Shown: piece by piece, positions 26,966 through 42,630 of the stretch
How positions within the stretch are numbered: the stretch's first letter is position 1
Layout of the letters: the number at the start of each line of letters is the position of its first letter
Notes under the pieces: generated by a model
Told to the model about the DNA's origin: nothing
The model's input: only the letters and a program-made list of their open reading frames with translations
The model's database searches: none
Origin: Tetrahymena thermophila SB210
Lineage: Eukaryota > Ciliophora > Oligohymenophorea > Hymenostomatida > Tetrahymenidae
NCBI RefSeq assembly: GCF_000189635.1
Contig: NW_002476512.1
Coordinates: 682,001 to 746,000, forward strand
DNA length: 64,000 nt
Reading direction: 5' to 3'
Position numbers and translations under genes: made by a program

Positions 26966-28809
26966 ACTAATATATTAGTTATAATTTATGAAGTTTTTAT
27001 GTTATTAAATAACAAAATTAATTATTTTAAATAAATAGTAAAAGCTTAATATTCAAATAAGCTTCATTCATACTTCCCATATATACATATAAATAGCTAT
27101 TTTAACTAATATATAGAACTCTCATGAATTAAATTATTTTTGATATTGAGACACATTTACTTTATTCTTGAATTTAATACAAAAATATTTTTTAATTACT
27201 ATCATAAAAATCCATATTATATGATATATTTAAAATTTCACACTTTATTTTACAAAATATTTATGTTAAAAATGTGATACTTTTAATTTTATGTTAGAAA
27301 GCATTTATTATTTAAAAACCAAATAATTTCAAATTCTTTTAGAAAATTAATAAATTTTTCGCAATAATTAATTAAATTTACTCTACAAAAAATAAAAAGA
27401 AAAAATAGCGATATCAATATATAAACAGGCAACAAAAGATTAAAAGAAATTCAGAACAATTATTAAATTTAGATTAAAATTTCTAGAAAATTTAGCAACC
27501 TTTAGATTATTTATTTCTCCTTCCATTTAAAAAAATTAAAAATATAACATTAAAAGACTATTCTAAATATAATTAATAAAATTTTAAATAAAAATATTTT
27601 ATGACAAAAACAAAAAAGAAGGTATTAAGATAAAATATTAGTAAATAATTTTATTTATTAGCTTAATGAATCTAACTAGCTATCCTGAAGATTATTATTT
27701 TTTAAAATAATTAATATTCTCTAGAATCAGTAACTTATTTTAGCTTAATAGTAATGCATTATTTAGTTGTATGTAAATATTTAATGAAGAGCATAAAATT
27801 GTGTAATGAGAGTTCTGAAAATCTAAAATCCTATTTTAACCAAGAGAATTTAAAATATGAGAATGAATTGGATTTTTTTTGGTCTAAAATTTAATAATTG
27901 GCAAATTGATTACACATAAAATTATTTTTATATCTTAAACATAAAAATTTTTAATTAAGATGAATATTATTTATAAATTTTAATTTATTTTTTCTAATGA
28001 AGGCTCATTTATCAAAAATATCAAATTAATTATTATTTTCTTCTAGTAATAAAAAATTTTTAAACAAATTTCAACATGTTTATATATTATCAAACTTTTC
28101 TTGTGTGTCTTCGATAAAAATAAAATGAATTACACTTATCAAAGCATTTCTTTTAAAAATAATTTATAATTCAATATTACATTACGAATAGTATTACTTT
28201 GACAAAAGTTATTATTTATCTAAATTTTTTATATTTTCTAAAATGATAAACAGATTCAAATTAAAAAACAATAGCTTTCTCATTATCATAACGTAATTAT
28301 TTAGGAATGAATTTGAATAATTAAAATATAGCAAGTAAGAAACCATTAAATGATAATTATCAATTGTAATAACTATTTATATCAATTATACAGTGCAAAA
28401 AATAAGAAAATCACTATTTTTTGTGTATATGTTTTTATTTAGATAAAAAAAATCTGTTATCATTTTTTAATTTACCGCATTCATTTAATAAACAAAAATT
28501 TCGTAGCTAGGTAAAAAAATTATCTCTAATTATTGAATAATTAATTAAAATAATAAAAATGGTCCTAATATAATCGAATCTTAATTAATGAGGATTTATT
28601 ATATATAAATTTTGCTCAAAACTAATATTTCTTGTATTCTTGTATTTTTCGATTAAAAATGATTTTTTATCAATAAAAAAATTAAGTCATAATTCCAAAT
28701 TAAAATTTAAAAGTTTTAAGAAACTTGTAAAATGTACTAAATTTTATATGTAAAGTATCCAAGGTAATTAAATATAAGTTATTGAAAAGTAATTTTTTTC
28801 TAAATATCA
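26966..28809. other. Intergenic region between giant genes B and C
   Basis: About 1.8 kb of AT-rich DNA separates the start of B from the stop of C. It is much larger than the A-B spacer and presumably holds the promoter of B. I see no coding exon, tRNA or repeat shared with the other spacers. Confidence 0.6.
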
Positions 28810-31800
28810 TCATATATTACCATAGTTTTCAATATTATTTTCTAATTTTTTTGTTTTATTTTCAAATTAATTTATTTAATTATCATTTTTAAACAAATTT
28901 TCCATTTTTTAGAATTCCATTTGTTTAAATTACATGCTTATTTATTTTTAATTATATTCACAATGCTCTTAAATTTCATTATTAAGCTCTTCTATCTTAC
29001 TTTCTTATAAACTTATTTCTTGAATGCAATCTATTTGGTTATTTTAGATTACTTTTAAAGCTTAATTTTTTTATTATTTCTATTAGGGAATCTACTTATT
29101 GAGATTTTCAAATTAATTTAAGAAACTCTTAACTTTTTTAGTACTAAAAACAATACAATTAAAGCTACTTAATGCATTTTAACTAAATTAATTAGATATT
29201 TCCTAACTCAGTTTTAGATATTTCAAAGTTTAGTCATTTTAGTTTATAGTAACTATTAATAAAATTTAATTAAATATAATAATTATACAATAATTTACTT
29301 TATAAATCTTCTGCTCCATTTTTTTCCACAATATCAACTGCTTTTGAGTTAATAAGCTATTTAATATTTTTCTTAATTTTTTTCCAGTTTTTAAAAGTCT
29401 TAAATTGAATTTGAGGTTTGTACTTGTATTTACTGGATATTTTTGAAGCAATATAAAAATATATTTTTTTCAATTTGTCATTATTTTATATAAATCTGTT
29501 ATATATAATTGTACCTACTATGTATATGATAAAAGCAGAATGGATTATAATGTATATGTATTCTAAAAATCCATTTTAGAAGGTAATATTTAAGTCCTTA
29601 ATTAAAATTACTAGCATAAGGGTGATGTACGAGTATTATTCTAATCTTACCATATTTGGATTTATGAAAGGACTTGCTTTTTTTAGAGATGTTAGATATA
29701 AAGCTATGCAAAGAAGTATGATCATATGAGACTCATATAAGTTTTATTTGTATAAAGTATAGAATACTACTATCCCTGTTTTAAAATAGATTCTAATAAA
29801 CTCCCAATAAAAATACTTTTCATTGTACTCTAAATAATAGAACCCAAATATGAAAACACTAGAGTAATACATTAATTTTTTCTATCTTTTAAACAATAGA
29901 TAATGAATAAAAACAGGTATTAATGTCCAAAATATCAAAAGAGGAATCCCAGCATAGTATTAATATATTTTATAGCTTTCATTTTAGCACTCATAAAGAA
30001 GATCAGTAGAAATATAACTTTTACTTCCTATAGACTTGCATGTTAAAAATTATGTAATAGAACTTATTTAATCTGATTAGAAGAAGATATATAAAAAGTT
30101 TAATGCTGTATATGCTTATATGAATTTTATTTTTAAGGATTTGATTCTCATTGCTATTAAAAAAAATATTAAAGTAGCAATTAAATAGGCTATAGGCTAT
30201 AAGATGATTAAAAACATTTTTATTTTACCAATTCCATAGTTATCTATAATTTTTGATGGAATTATACAGACTATATTCACTATTATATGAGAATTAGGTT
30301 TTCCAAAAGCATCAGAAATATAGAATATGCTCTAAGGTAGCCATTAAAGCTCAAAGTCTACAACTATCGAATGCATTTAGATGTAGGTTAAAAGGCATTT
30401 TATGTAAAAGCTGTTTAGTTTGCTCATCTAAGTAGCAGAAATAGGTAAAATATTAGATAATCTTAGGTATTGTTAAGTTAAATATATTTGAAAATTCTTC
30501 ATAAATGCGTAGACCTATATAGTAATATAAAAAAATAGTCCAAGGCCTGATAATGCTAAAACTACTATTTGCGTTTAAGTAGAGCTACAACTAAAGCATT
30601 TTTTTAAAAAACCATAGGCACTATATCTCTTACTCCAAACTAAACCAGAGTAATCACACTATTCACAAATTGGGCCTAAATATCCATCTAAACATCCAAA
30701 TTTGTTAGATTAATTGCTTTCATCACAAGAGTTATTTTAAGTATCACATTAGAGTATATTCAGAGAGCTTATTTACTATTCTCTCCAATAGCCTGGCTTT
30801 AATATCAATTGGTTTTTATCACAAGAATCTGCTTCGCTAGGACACTATTAAATTTTTTTTTATTTGTTATTAAATTAATATTATTTTATGAAAATCATTT
30901 TAAAAAATAAAAAAATTTAAAAAGTACTTTTTAACATTCTGTGGTTTCGTTTTTTTAAGGATGTTAAATCGAATAATATCCTCCAGTGCATGATTAACAT
31001 ATTTAAATTTATTTTGAAAATTATTTATAAATTTCTCCTTAAATACATTATCTTAATTGTATGTTTAACTGAATAATATTTTTTTTTTAATACTTGCTAA
31101 TAAAGTAAATCAAATTTATTTGCTAATTACTTTCAGGGTTTGCATTTATGTAAACATTTTCAAATCTAAAAAATTTATTAACACTATCAAACTGATTATA
31201 GTTAATCTATTACTATCCTGTTAACTATACTTAAGTAGAATCTTGGCTTTCTAATTGGAATAACCAAGAAGTTATTTCATCAATTATTATTTATGGGTAA
31301 AGTTTATTCATAACATCATCTGGTGTAAAATTTATTTTTCTATTTTCTGAATCAACATAAGAAATTAATAGGTTAGTAGAACTTCCACTCTAATAATTAT
31401 ACATCTCTACTATCCCATATTTAGTAATATCATTTTAAGTTTTTGTAAAGATTAAATTTTCTTTTTTAGTACCTGAAATAATTTCAATATCAACTGGGAA
31501 GGTTCCAATATTATTCCCAAATATCTTTGCTTAATTTTATGAAACTGAGTTCTAGCTAATATTTTGTAATGCATTTTGCCCTATAACTCTAATACCTCCA
31601 CCAATTAAAGCTTGGTTATTAATTATTTTAGTATTCGCTTGTATAAATATTTGAGCAACATTTTCCGCATAAATGGCTCCTCCACTAGCTCTTGCAATGT
31701 TATATTAAAAGACTGAGTTACTAATTAAAATTTAATTGGAAATTTATATGAACTATATTGATCCACCTAATAAATTTGTATTATTTTAAAACTTAGAGTT

Positions 31801-34800
31801 AATTATTGAAACAGAACTAGAAGAAGTGACTTTCATATTCATTTAATTGTTTATATAGGTAAAGTTATCAATTTTCAAGTTTGAAATTTAGAGAAAGTAT
31901 TAATTAAAATCTTAATTTTTATCAATATAAGATAAACTATTATTTGCAGAGTAAATCGTATTTAACTAGACTTCATCATTTTTAAATTGAATTAGCTAAT
32001 TACCTTGCTAGTAAGAATTAACAATATTTAAAATTTAATAATCACTACAATTTATTGATTATAAATTATTTATATAAGTATTCATACTACCTTGAATTTA
32101 TAAAATTTGCTTAGGAATTTTAAAATCTAACTTTTGTGCCTTATTATTGTATATTTAAATGTTCTAAATTGTCAAATTTTATATGTTTTAAAATTATGCC
32201 ATAATATTGAATTCAGATTCATACACTGTCAAATTCTTAATTAAAATATTTTCGATTTCAGAAAAAAATATTAGCTATTGAATATCTTTTATAATTGTGT
32301 TAGATATTTATAAGTCATAAATAATTACGTTTTGACAGTCATAAAAATTCAGAAAACTTGAATAATTTTACTGTTCTAAATTTCTAAAATTAAATTTATC
32401 ATTTTGATAGTCTGTTTAAGATAATAACCTTGTTGTAACTTAATCAGTAATATTGTTAATTATTAAGCCTTTTATTACAACCAAGGATTTTTATGAAAAG
32501 TTTATTTATATTTTTTATATGCTTTAAGATGTTATTTAAATATTCTGCAAAAAAATTTTATTTGTTTATTCGCTAAATTAAAATAATCCTTATTATTCAA
32601 AGTTAAATTCAAAGTTTTTGAGATAAGCATCACTTTAAATATTTTTAAAAGTTTAAGTGTTAATATTAAATGGAGATAATAAATTATAAGGCTATAAGAT
32701 TATTGATACCTATGCTTAGTTAATAAAGTTCACTGATGTAAAATCAAAAAGGCTCAGGTAAATTAATTACTATTATTACAGTTTTATATTACCTGCTTAT
32801 AATAAATTAATATTTTTTATTATATCTATATTTGTGGAACCTTTCACAACTGAGCTGCATTTTGGTGAAGTAGTTATATAGCTTATTATCCAATACTTCA
32901 TTTCATAAATATTGTTATTTGAAAAACCAATTATATTTAATAATGTTGAAATGGGATCATAATTTGAATTTATTATAATTGGAAAGTTCATGCTTATTGT
33001 ATCAATTAGTTAAACATTTAACTTATCCTAGAAAAAATAGTAAATTTACAATTTGTCAATAAATGAAATTATGAAAATTTAATCAGACAAAATTTTTAGA
33101 TCCGTTATTTGATCAAGCAAGCTATTACATTTTATTTGATACTAAAATAAGAGACTTTCTCTTTTGTGTATATTCAATTAAGATGTTGAGTATAGAATTA
33201 AATAATTATCTGTTATCATAATTTAACTAATTTAATCAGTAGGAAATGATAAATTTTTTATTATTAAATTTGTAGTCATATCAATTACAGTGCATCTTTT
33301 TTAGTTACTTAACTAAACAAAATAGTGATTTTAATCTTCATCTAAAAAGATGAGATTTAATTCATTATTTGAATTTGGTTGAATTAAATTAATTATATTT
33401 AAATTAGAAATAGGTTATGAAAGAGCATTAAAGTTAATTTTTAAGTAAATATTTAAAGATCCATCTCTTTAAGCAAACTAATAACTTGAGGATGTTTATA
33501 AAATGTTCATTATTGGTGATTGAGATGGCAGTTTTATGGCAAACATACTCTTTTTACTTATAATATATGAGATAATTGTACCCTAAGAAGTTCCTAATAA
33601 AATTTGATCATTTTACACTAATTAGCTTTTAATAAATTATGGAAAAGGTATAATGAAGGTAAAAAGGACTATATTATTAACATAATCATAGTGAACTACT
33701 TAATTATCTATTGTGAGAAAAATGTAGTCTGTAATGAATTATTTTATTCTATAACCCTTTACAATATAGTTACTATTATTACTTAAATACATTTACTCAA
33801 AATTTTTATTAAAATAGACAATAAAATAGTCTAGAAAGTATATTAAAACAACTGACTAATCTTAAGTTTAATAAATTCCTTTTATCTAATCTTAAAAGTA
33901 TGATTGATAAGACAAAGAATAATTTTGATAAGTGTAAACTATATTTTTTGAATCTAATAAAATAAATTTTTTATTATTCAGTTAATTAATTTTTAATATA
34001 GTTTAGTATTAAACTGGATCAACATTTCTTTACAGTTTCTAAACAATTAAAGCATAATTTACTAAGACAGCTTTATTGTTATTGTAAACAACTAATGAAT
34101 TAGATACATAATCAACAGAAAAACCTATAGGGTGGCTGTTTTCAAAGTCATCAATCGTTAAAATATTATAAGTAATACTTTGCTAATAATTAAAAGCTTG
34201 AATATTACCTTAATAATTAAGAATAATAAACATTTATGTTGAATCATCAAAAAAAAGATCAGCAATTCTTACAAATACATTAAATGTAAGCTATAAAAAG
34301 CCTTTTAATACAAGTTATGTTAGATCATATACTGAAATTTATCCAACTGTAACATAATCGGTATAAAAAAACAGCTAATTGTATTGAGGAACATAAATGC
34401 TTTTCTAAAAGACACCAACTTAGTTACTTAAAAAATTAGATAGAAAAGCCTATGAAGCTCTATCATAGAAGTATCCATCTTTTTAATTAATTTAAATAAA
34501 ATATAAGAAAAACATGTTATTTATTATTTAAATAAAATCAATTGTAGATTATTATTATTTCTTTTCGGGTTTGTTTTTATTTTAAACAACAAAAATTAAA
34601 TTATTTTATTTGTGAAATTAAAAAAATAATTTCTTTAAAAATAAAATAAAAATGACAATTAAAAAAATTAAATCTTACTTCCAGCTGTCAAAATAGCAAT
34701 TTTATCTGAACAAAATTTGAATTCTATAATAAGTTATTTTTATTGATTCATTGAATATAGATATTATCCTTGAAGAGTATAGACTTAAATAGACTATTTA

Positions 34801-37800
34801 TATAAATACAGTTTATTATTTTATTAATCAAAAGTTAAATTAAAGCCTATTTCTATTCCAGAAGCATCAAATTTTTTAAGGATACTATAATCTTAACTAT
34901 TCAAAAATACTAAAGAATAGTCTCCATATTTACAAATTATTAAGCCTGTAGGGAAAACGCATTAGTAAATCAATTAATTTTGTTATGTAAAAGATATAAT
35001 AATTTACTCTTGTTGTAATTTTGGATCAAATCTGCTTAGTTTAGTTCCATAAATGTATAGATAGTTTGAGCTTTCACAAAAGTAATAATTTTATATGATC
35101 CCAAAATTATTTAGCTTATAGATTTCCGAATTATCATCCTCATATGATTTAATAAGAAATTAATAACTCTTAAATAGCATGATAATTCTTAAACTATTTA
35201 CAACTTAAAAACCTTAGACATACTCAATAGTATTTTAATTACTTTCATCAAATGTAACTTCATCAACATAGCTATTTAAAACTAAATCGTATTCAATTAT
35301 TGTTTTTTTAATTATAAAAATTCTATTTAACTAATAGCTTAGAGCTACTTACTATATTAAACTATTATCGTTTGAATTGCTTTGATAAATATTTTTAGTA
35401 TAGAGAGTATTAGTAGGATTTAATGCAGTAAATCCACTCAGAGTACCAATGCTGATCATCCTATTTTAGTTATTTTACTCTATAAATTTAATTTAACTTC
35501 CTTCAGTGTTATAAATGAACTATTAGAGTATGCCAACATTTTGATTACTATTCCATTTAATAGTAGAGAGAAAAGATGTGTTAAGATTATTAGAAGCTAT
35601 TGTTAGATAAAATATTAGTTAATTATTATAATTTATTTGACAGTTAATGCCATAAATTCCTAAAATATTGGTCATGTTATAAATTTATTAAAACATTTAA
35701 CTTTGTTTATTAATTGCTGCCACAAAGTAATTATCAGTTAAAGATTTAATATTTGGTTTATATATTATAAAATACCATATTTATTGATTTAAATCTGTAT
35801 ATGGTTTCACAGATATAAGCTATTAAATTTATTTTAATTAAAATTAGATAATAGTATTAAATTAATCATCAGTGATAAATAATATTTGCGATGCAAAATC
35901 AAAGTATATAATTTAATTATTGTTAGGTTAACTTTCATCTAAATAAAAAATTTAAATGCTAGAGGCATTTGTTATTCCTTAGTTTTATAAAACTAGTTAT
36001 TTATTTACCAAATCTAATTAATAAGCATTAATAAACTTCTATCCATATGTGTAAATTATTTATTAAGAAGAAATTACAGAATTAACTATGCTTAGTACCA
36101 TGCATTAATTAATTAAAATTGTTAAGCTAATATCAATAACTTTTAAGCATGAATCTAAATAAATTAATATATAATTTTAATTTGTGTAGAGAGAGTATTA
36201 TTAAATAAATTATTTATCATTTTGAGTAAGTATCATCTTTTGATTTTCGCTTGCAATATCAAAAAGAACTATTGATTTTTGTAAAACTATAGCAAAGATT
36301 TTATTTTAGAGCAGTACGAAGTCTCTACAGCTATCATTAATAAAAGTGTATTCTCTCAAATACTTGTAACTATATTATGTTATTATATTCCAAACTGCCA
36401 AAACTCCATCCAAGGATGACACATAGAGTAAGGATTGATTATTTTCATAAAATATTTTACTAATTTAACCTTTATTAGATTAGTAAGATTACTAGAAGCT
36501 TTTTGCTACAAACCCTACTTAGATATCAGAATTATTAATTTTAATCATCTATAAATCATTACTAATGACAAAAAACAAATTCTAAATTTTATTAAATTAA
36601 GAAGGATAAACTAATTATTAAGGATTATTAATTAAAACAGGCAATTTTTATTAAAGAATAAAATCCATAGATTCATTTTGATCTGACGATTGAAAGCTAA
36701 AAACTTAATTTTAGTTTGTCAATATAAATATTTAAATATAGGAGGGAATATTATTAATCAGTATATCTAATATTTATGGAGTTCCATCAATTTATATGCT
36801 AGCAATATTAGTGGATATTTAATTCAAATCTTTAATAACTATTTATGTCATAAGTTAAATAATTAATAAATCTGAAATATTTTATCTTTGATAGATAATT
36901 ATTTTCTAAATTTACTATTGGAATTGAATTTAATTGCAATTTTGTTTTTATTCATCAACAATATAAAATACTTATTAACTTTGAAAAAAGAAAATATACT
37001 ATTTGTTTGTCGAAGAGAATATCAAATTTTAGATTATTGAGTTTTTTTATTAAATACAAAGGACATTCGCAATAACTTCTAATATTTAAATTTTTGACAT
37101 ATCAGAAATATTCATATTGATTTAAGATATCTTAGCGTTTGAGTTATCTTAAATAAAAATTAGATTTGAAAAGAAATACATCTTTTAGTTATTACTAGAT
37201 AATTAATAGGCAATAAATTCATTTTATTACTATGATGTACTTATTAAAGTAATGTAATTTATATTTTTTTATATATCTTAAGTAACAATATAATAATAAT
37301 CATCCTAGATGTGATATATTTAGCTAATCGACGTTAATTTACCAACAGTGATTAAATTTAACTATTAAAATGAATTTCTTTCTAGATTCCATAAATTTAT
37401 AGAATAGTCTTACAAGACAGCAAATAAATTGCCATTTACAACATAAAGTGATAAAATGCTATTCGTGTAGTTAAATCTCAAAATAAACTCACCGCTCGTT
37501 TTGTTAATATAATTAAGAAAATTATCGTATTAAATAATAAAAGAATTATTATCATAATAAAGGATATTTTATACTTTAGTATTATTACTAAAATCTGGAA
37601 GTGTAAAAAAATTCTCTGGACATTAGTTCAATATATCGCAAGTATTTTAAAGCTGGTTAGTAGAATAATAATCATCACAAATAGCTTAACACTATCCTTA
37701 ATCTGAGCTTGAATTTTTTTAAAGGTATAAGTATTGCCCACACTATTAACTTACACAAGTGTTTTGAGATTAATTTAGTAAGTACCCCTAATCACACTAC

Positions 37801-37919
37801 GTACAAATGGAATTCACTTGCGTACCGACTTATTCACATTTTAAGCATGCGTTTTAGCATTATGAAATTATTTTTTGCATATTAAATGCAAAGAATAATA
37901 CTTTTAAGATACCTATCAT
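28810..37919 (-). CDS. Giant surface protein C (Cys-rich, beta-helix repeats, multi-pass membrane, coiled-coil tail)
   Basis: Four exons (37919-34679, 34478-30928, 30844-29299, 29252-28810) splice to 8,781 nt, 2,926 residues, with all phases consistent. The N-terminus (MIGILKVLFFAFNMQKIISQ) is a probable signal peptide, followed by Cys pairs such as CQNACLKCEQ and CTQCDQGY. GGAIYAEN-type beta-helix repeats lie near residue 2,013. The Cys-rich block has CPSEADSC, LKPGYWRE and GPICEQCDYSG. The first membrane helix is near 2,360, and others include AGIPLLIFWTLIPVFIHYLL. The tail after the last intron is Gln/Glu/Lys-rich and coiled-coil-like (LQESKIEELNNEIQE), unlike the tails of A and B. The protein should sit at the cell surface with a large ectodomain. 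Ligand and role are unknown. It shares one intron position with A and B but lacks their intron between the first two membrane helices. Confidence 0.85.
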
Positions 37920-38336
37920 TTGCTTTTCTTTAAATTTGAAAAATTAGTAATTACTTTCTATAACTTAGAAATAAATATTAAAAAGTATATACTTTTTATT
38001 TGTTTCTATCTTTCTTTCAAAATGCTACTTCAAATTTTTCTTACATATAGTTATAATCTTAACCTAAGCAAGCGTGTAAAAAATTGCAATTTTTTACTAT
38101 TTAATACGAAATTACAGAAAATTGACACAAATTAAATTTATCAAGTTGTATGAATAACTTTTTATGAAGTGTTAACATTAATTTTAATTATAAGTGTGGT
38201 TATACCAAAAAAAAATTTTAATTATTTTATTATTTAAAAAAAATAAAGATATTTTAAAAAGGAAAAAATATTATTAAAACTTAAAAAATCATTTTATTTA
38301 ATAATTTTTTTAAAGCATAAAACTACAATTATTTTA
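37920..38336. other. Spacer upstream of giant gene C
   Basis: 417 bp of AT-rich DNA lie between the start of C and the stop of the RIO2 gene, both on the minus strand. It should contain the promoter of C and the RIO2 3' end. No further feature is seen. Confidence 0.6.
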
Positions 38337-40378
<2,042 letters not shown>

Positions 40379-40872
40379 TTTTTTTTTTTTTTTCTTGCTT
40401 TTTACTTATTAAATTTAATAGAAGTGAATTTATAGTTTAATTATTTTCAATACTTTTTGATGATATTTGATATTTTGAGGTAATAACAAATTCTTTTTAT
40501 TTAATTTTGATTTGCATGGGATTACTAATTTTGATAATAATCATAATAATTTAGGCCTTTTGTAAAATACATGAACAAATAGCAAACATAATTAAATTTG
40601 ATTTTTTTAAATTAATAAATTAGAAAGAAATAGTATTAAAAATCAAATAGCATTAAAAATAAGTAATAAATTGTATAAACTATCACAAAAATGACTGAAT
40701 ATATAAATTAGAAAGAAACATTTTTTATTTATAAACGAAAACAAAACATAAATCTCTTAACTTTTGTAGATTAATTATTTTTACTTAATTCAATATCAAA
40801 AATTTTATTACAGTTTTATTAAGTATATCTACTAATTTTAAAATGAGATTTAAGATCATACTGATACATTTA
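40379..40872. other. Spacer between RIO2 start and coiled-coil gene
   Basis: 494 bp without a gene. On the minus strand a run of 15 A lies directly upstream of the RIO2 ATG (40379-40393), so the leader is an uninterrupted poly-A tract. The remainder is AT-rich. Confidence 0.65.
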
Positions 40873-42630
40873 TCAATATTAATTTTTGAAGTTTTTTTTA
40901 CCCTTCTGCTAGCTTTGTGGAGTTGATTCTTGCTATTATTCTTTTAAATTCTATTTATTTTTACCATTAAAGTTAGATTATTAGTTTTATTAGTTATTTG
41001 TGATATTTTAGTTATTAATCAAGTTTTTCTTTTAATTAGGAGTATTTTCTCCTTTATTGTTGTTATTTTACTCTTGTTTTATGAAATTTTTAGTATTCTC
41101 TTTCAATTTATTCAAATTATTAAAATCTTTATCACTTTAAGGAGTTTTTTATTCCTTCTTTTTTTGATTTTATTTAGACATAATTTTACTCTTACTTGGT
41201 AAATTTTCACTTTCACTTGATTCTTCATCTTCGCTAGATGATCCATAATCATCATTATCATTTTTTAATTAGATTTGCTACTCCTTTTTAATTATCTTCA
41301 GGGCTTACTTTGATTCTTATGCAAATGACTTAGGTGTTATTTCTGTTTTAGATTGATTGCTTTACTTTGGGGTTTAATCTACTTTTATTTCAGAATTATT
41401 TTAAGGAGTTTTATCTTGTTTGATCTAACTTTTCTAGAGTGTTTAAGATTATTCCTTTTCATTTTACTTTTGGATTGCTTTCTAGCTAAATTCTTAAATT
41501 TCGAACTATTAGACTTTATCTTTCTTTTCTTTAGGTGTAGATGATTATTCAGCCAACTGCTGTTTAAATTAGCCTTGTTATTTTTATTTAGGTGTGGTTA
41601 TATCTTACTAAATATCCATTTAGTCTTTTTCTTTCTTGGATTTAGGAGTTGGAGCATCAATAGGATCTTTAGATAAGGGTTACTTGAATTTTTTTGCTGG
41701 TGATTCCTCTTCTATATCTTATGATATATCTTGTTAGATAGGTTTACTTGTATTAGAAGATATAAGTTTTTGATTTTGTTATTATTAGGATGCTATCTAC
41801 TTCTCTAAACGTAAGATTAAAGTTTTATATTCGTTAACTTCTTTTTTAAGTTAATTTATCTCATCTTTAGTAGTTAAAATCAAATTATCTTTTTAGCTTT
41901 CCAATTTTTATGATATTTATGAAAACTTCTATTCTAAATCAGTTATAGATTTGATAATTGCCTTATTGGTAGATTGACTAGATTCTTAAATATTTTTTAC
42001 AGATGATTCGAGACTATCGATACGAGTTTTTTAGTTAGCCATGTCTTCTTCAACTTTTGAAATTTTTTGAGAGTGAGAGATGATAATTTTTTCAATTTGA
42101 GTAGAAACAACCTCCTCAACCATTTTAGTAGTTTAGATATTTGACAACTCTTAGCTTTCTTTAATTTAAGATAATAAAGATTATTCAAGATTTGTGCATT
42201 TTTAGTTGAATGAATTATTAATAAGGTCTAGCTATTTTTCTACTAAAGTCAACTTCGACTGAAGACCTTCAAAACTCTTAACTAGTTTATTATCTTATTC
42301 TCTAGAAATAGATTCCTTTAGGATATCTAATTTAGAAGAAAATTCTACTTCCATTTACTGATCTTTTATGCAACTATTGCTAAGACTTTCTTATTAATTG
42401 CTTATTCTAGACATCTCACCTAAGATTTCAACTTTTAATTCATTATTTTAGCTGTCTATTGATTTCATTTATTTAGATAAGTCACTTTAAGATTTAAGTA
42501 TTTGGTCTAAAATTTATTGTGTGGAAGAGAAAGTTTTAAATCTATCATTCATTTTATTTTCTAGAACTCTCAGTCCATCTGATAACTCTTTCCTTTATTG
42601 ACCAATAATCTTGCTATTATCTCCTCCCAT
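40873..42630 (-). CDS. Coiled-coil, Gln/Lys-rich protein with Thr-Pro motifs
   Basis: A single exon of 1,758 nt gives 585 residues with a TGA stop. I do not recognise the family. The first ~300 residues are heptad-like coiled coil with regular Leu/Ile spacing (KSITDLEQKFSQISQKLESQ, DEINQLKKEVNEYKTLILRLE). The rest is disordered-looking and rich in Gln, Lys, Asn and Ser. It carries repeated Thr-Pro sites (APTPKSK, TTPKQK, STPKEK, KTPQN, QTPKQ, ITPKS, NTPNQ, STPQS) and an acidic Ser/Glu patch (SSSEDEESSESE). Thr-Pro sites in Lys context fit proline-directed kinases such as CDKs (inference). No signal peptide or membrane segment is seen. A cytoskeletal or nuclear role is possible but not shown. 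The gene lies between RIO2 and the lipases on the same strand. Confidence 0.85.
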
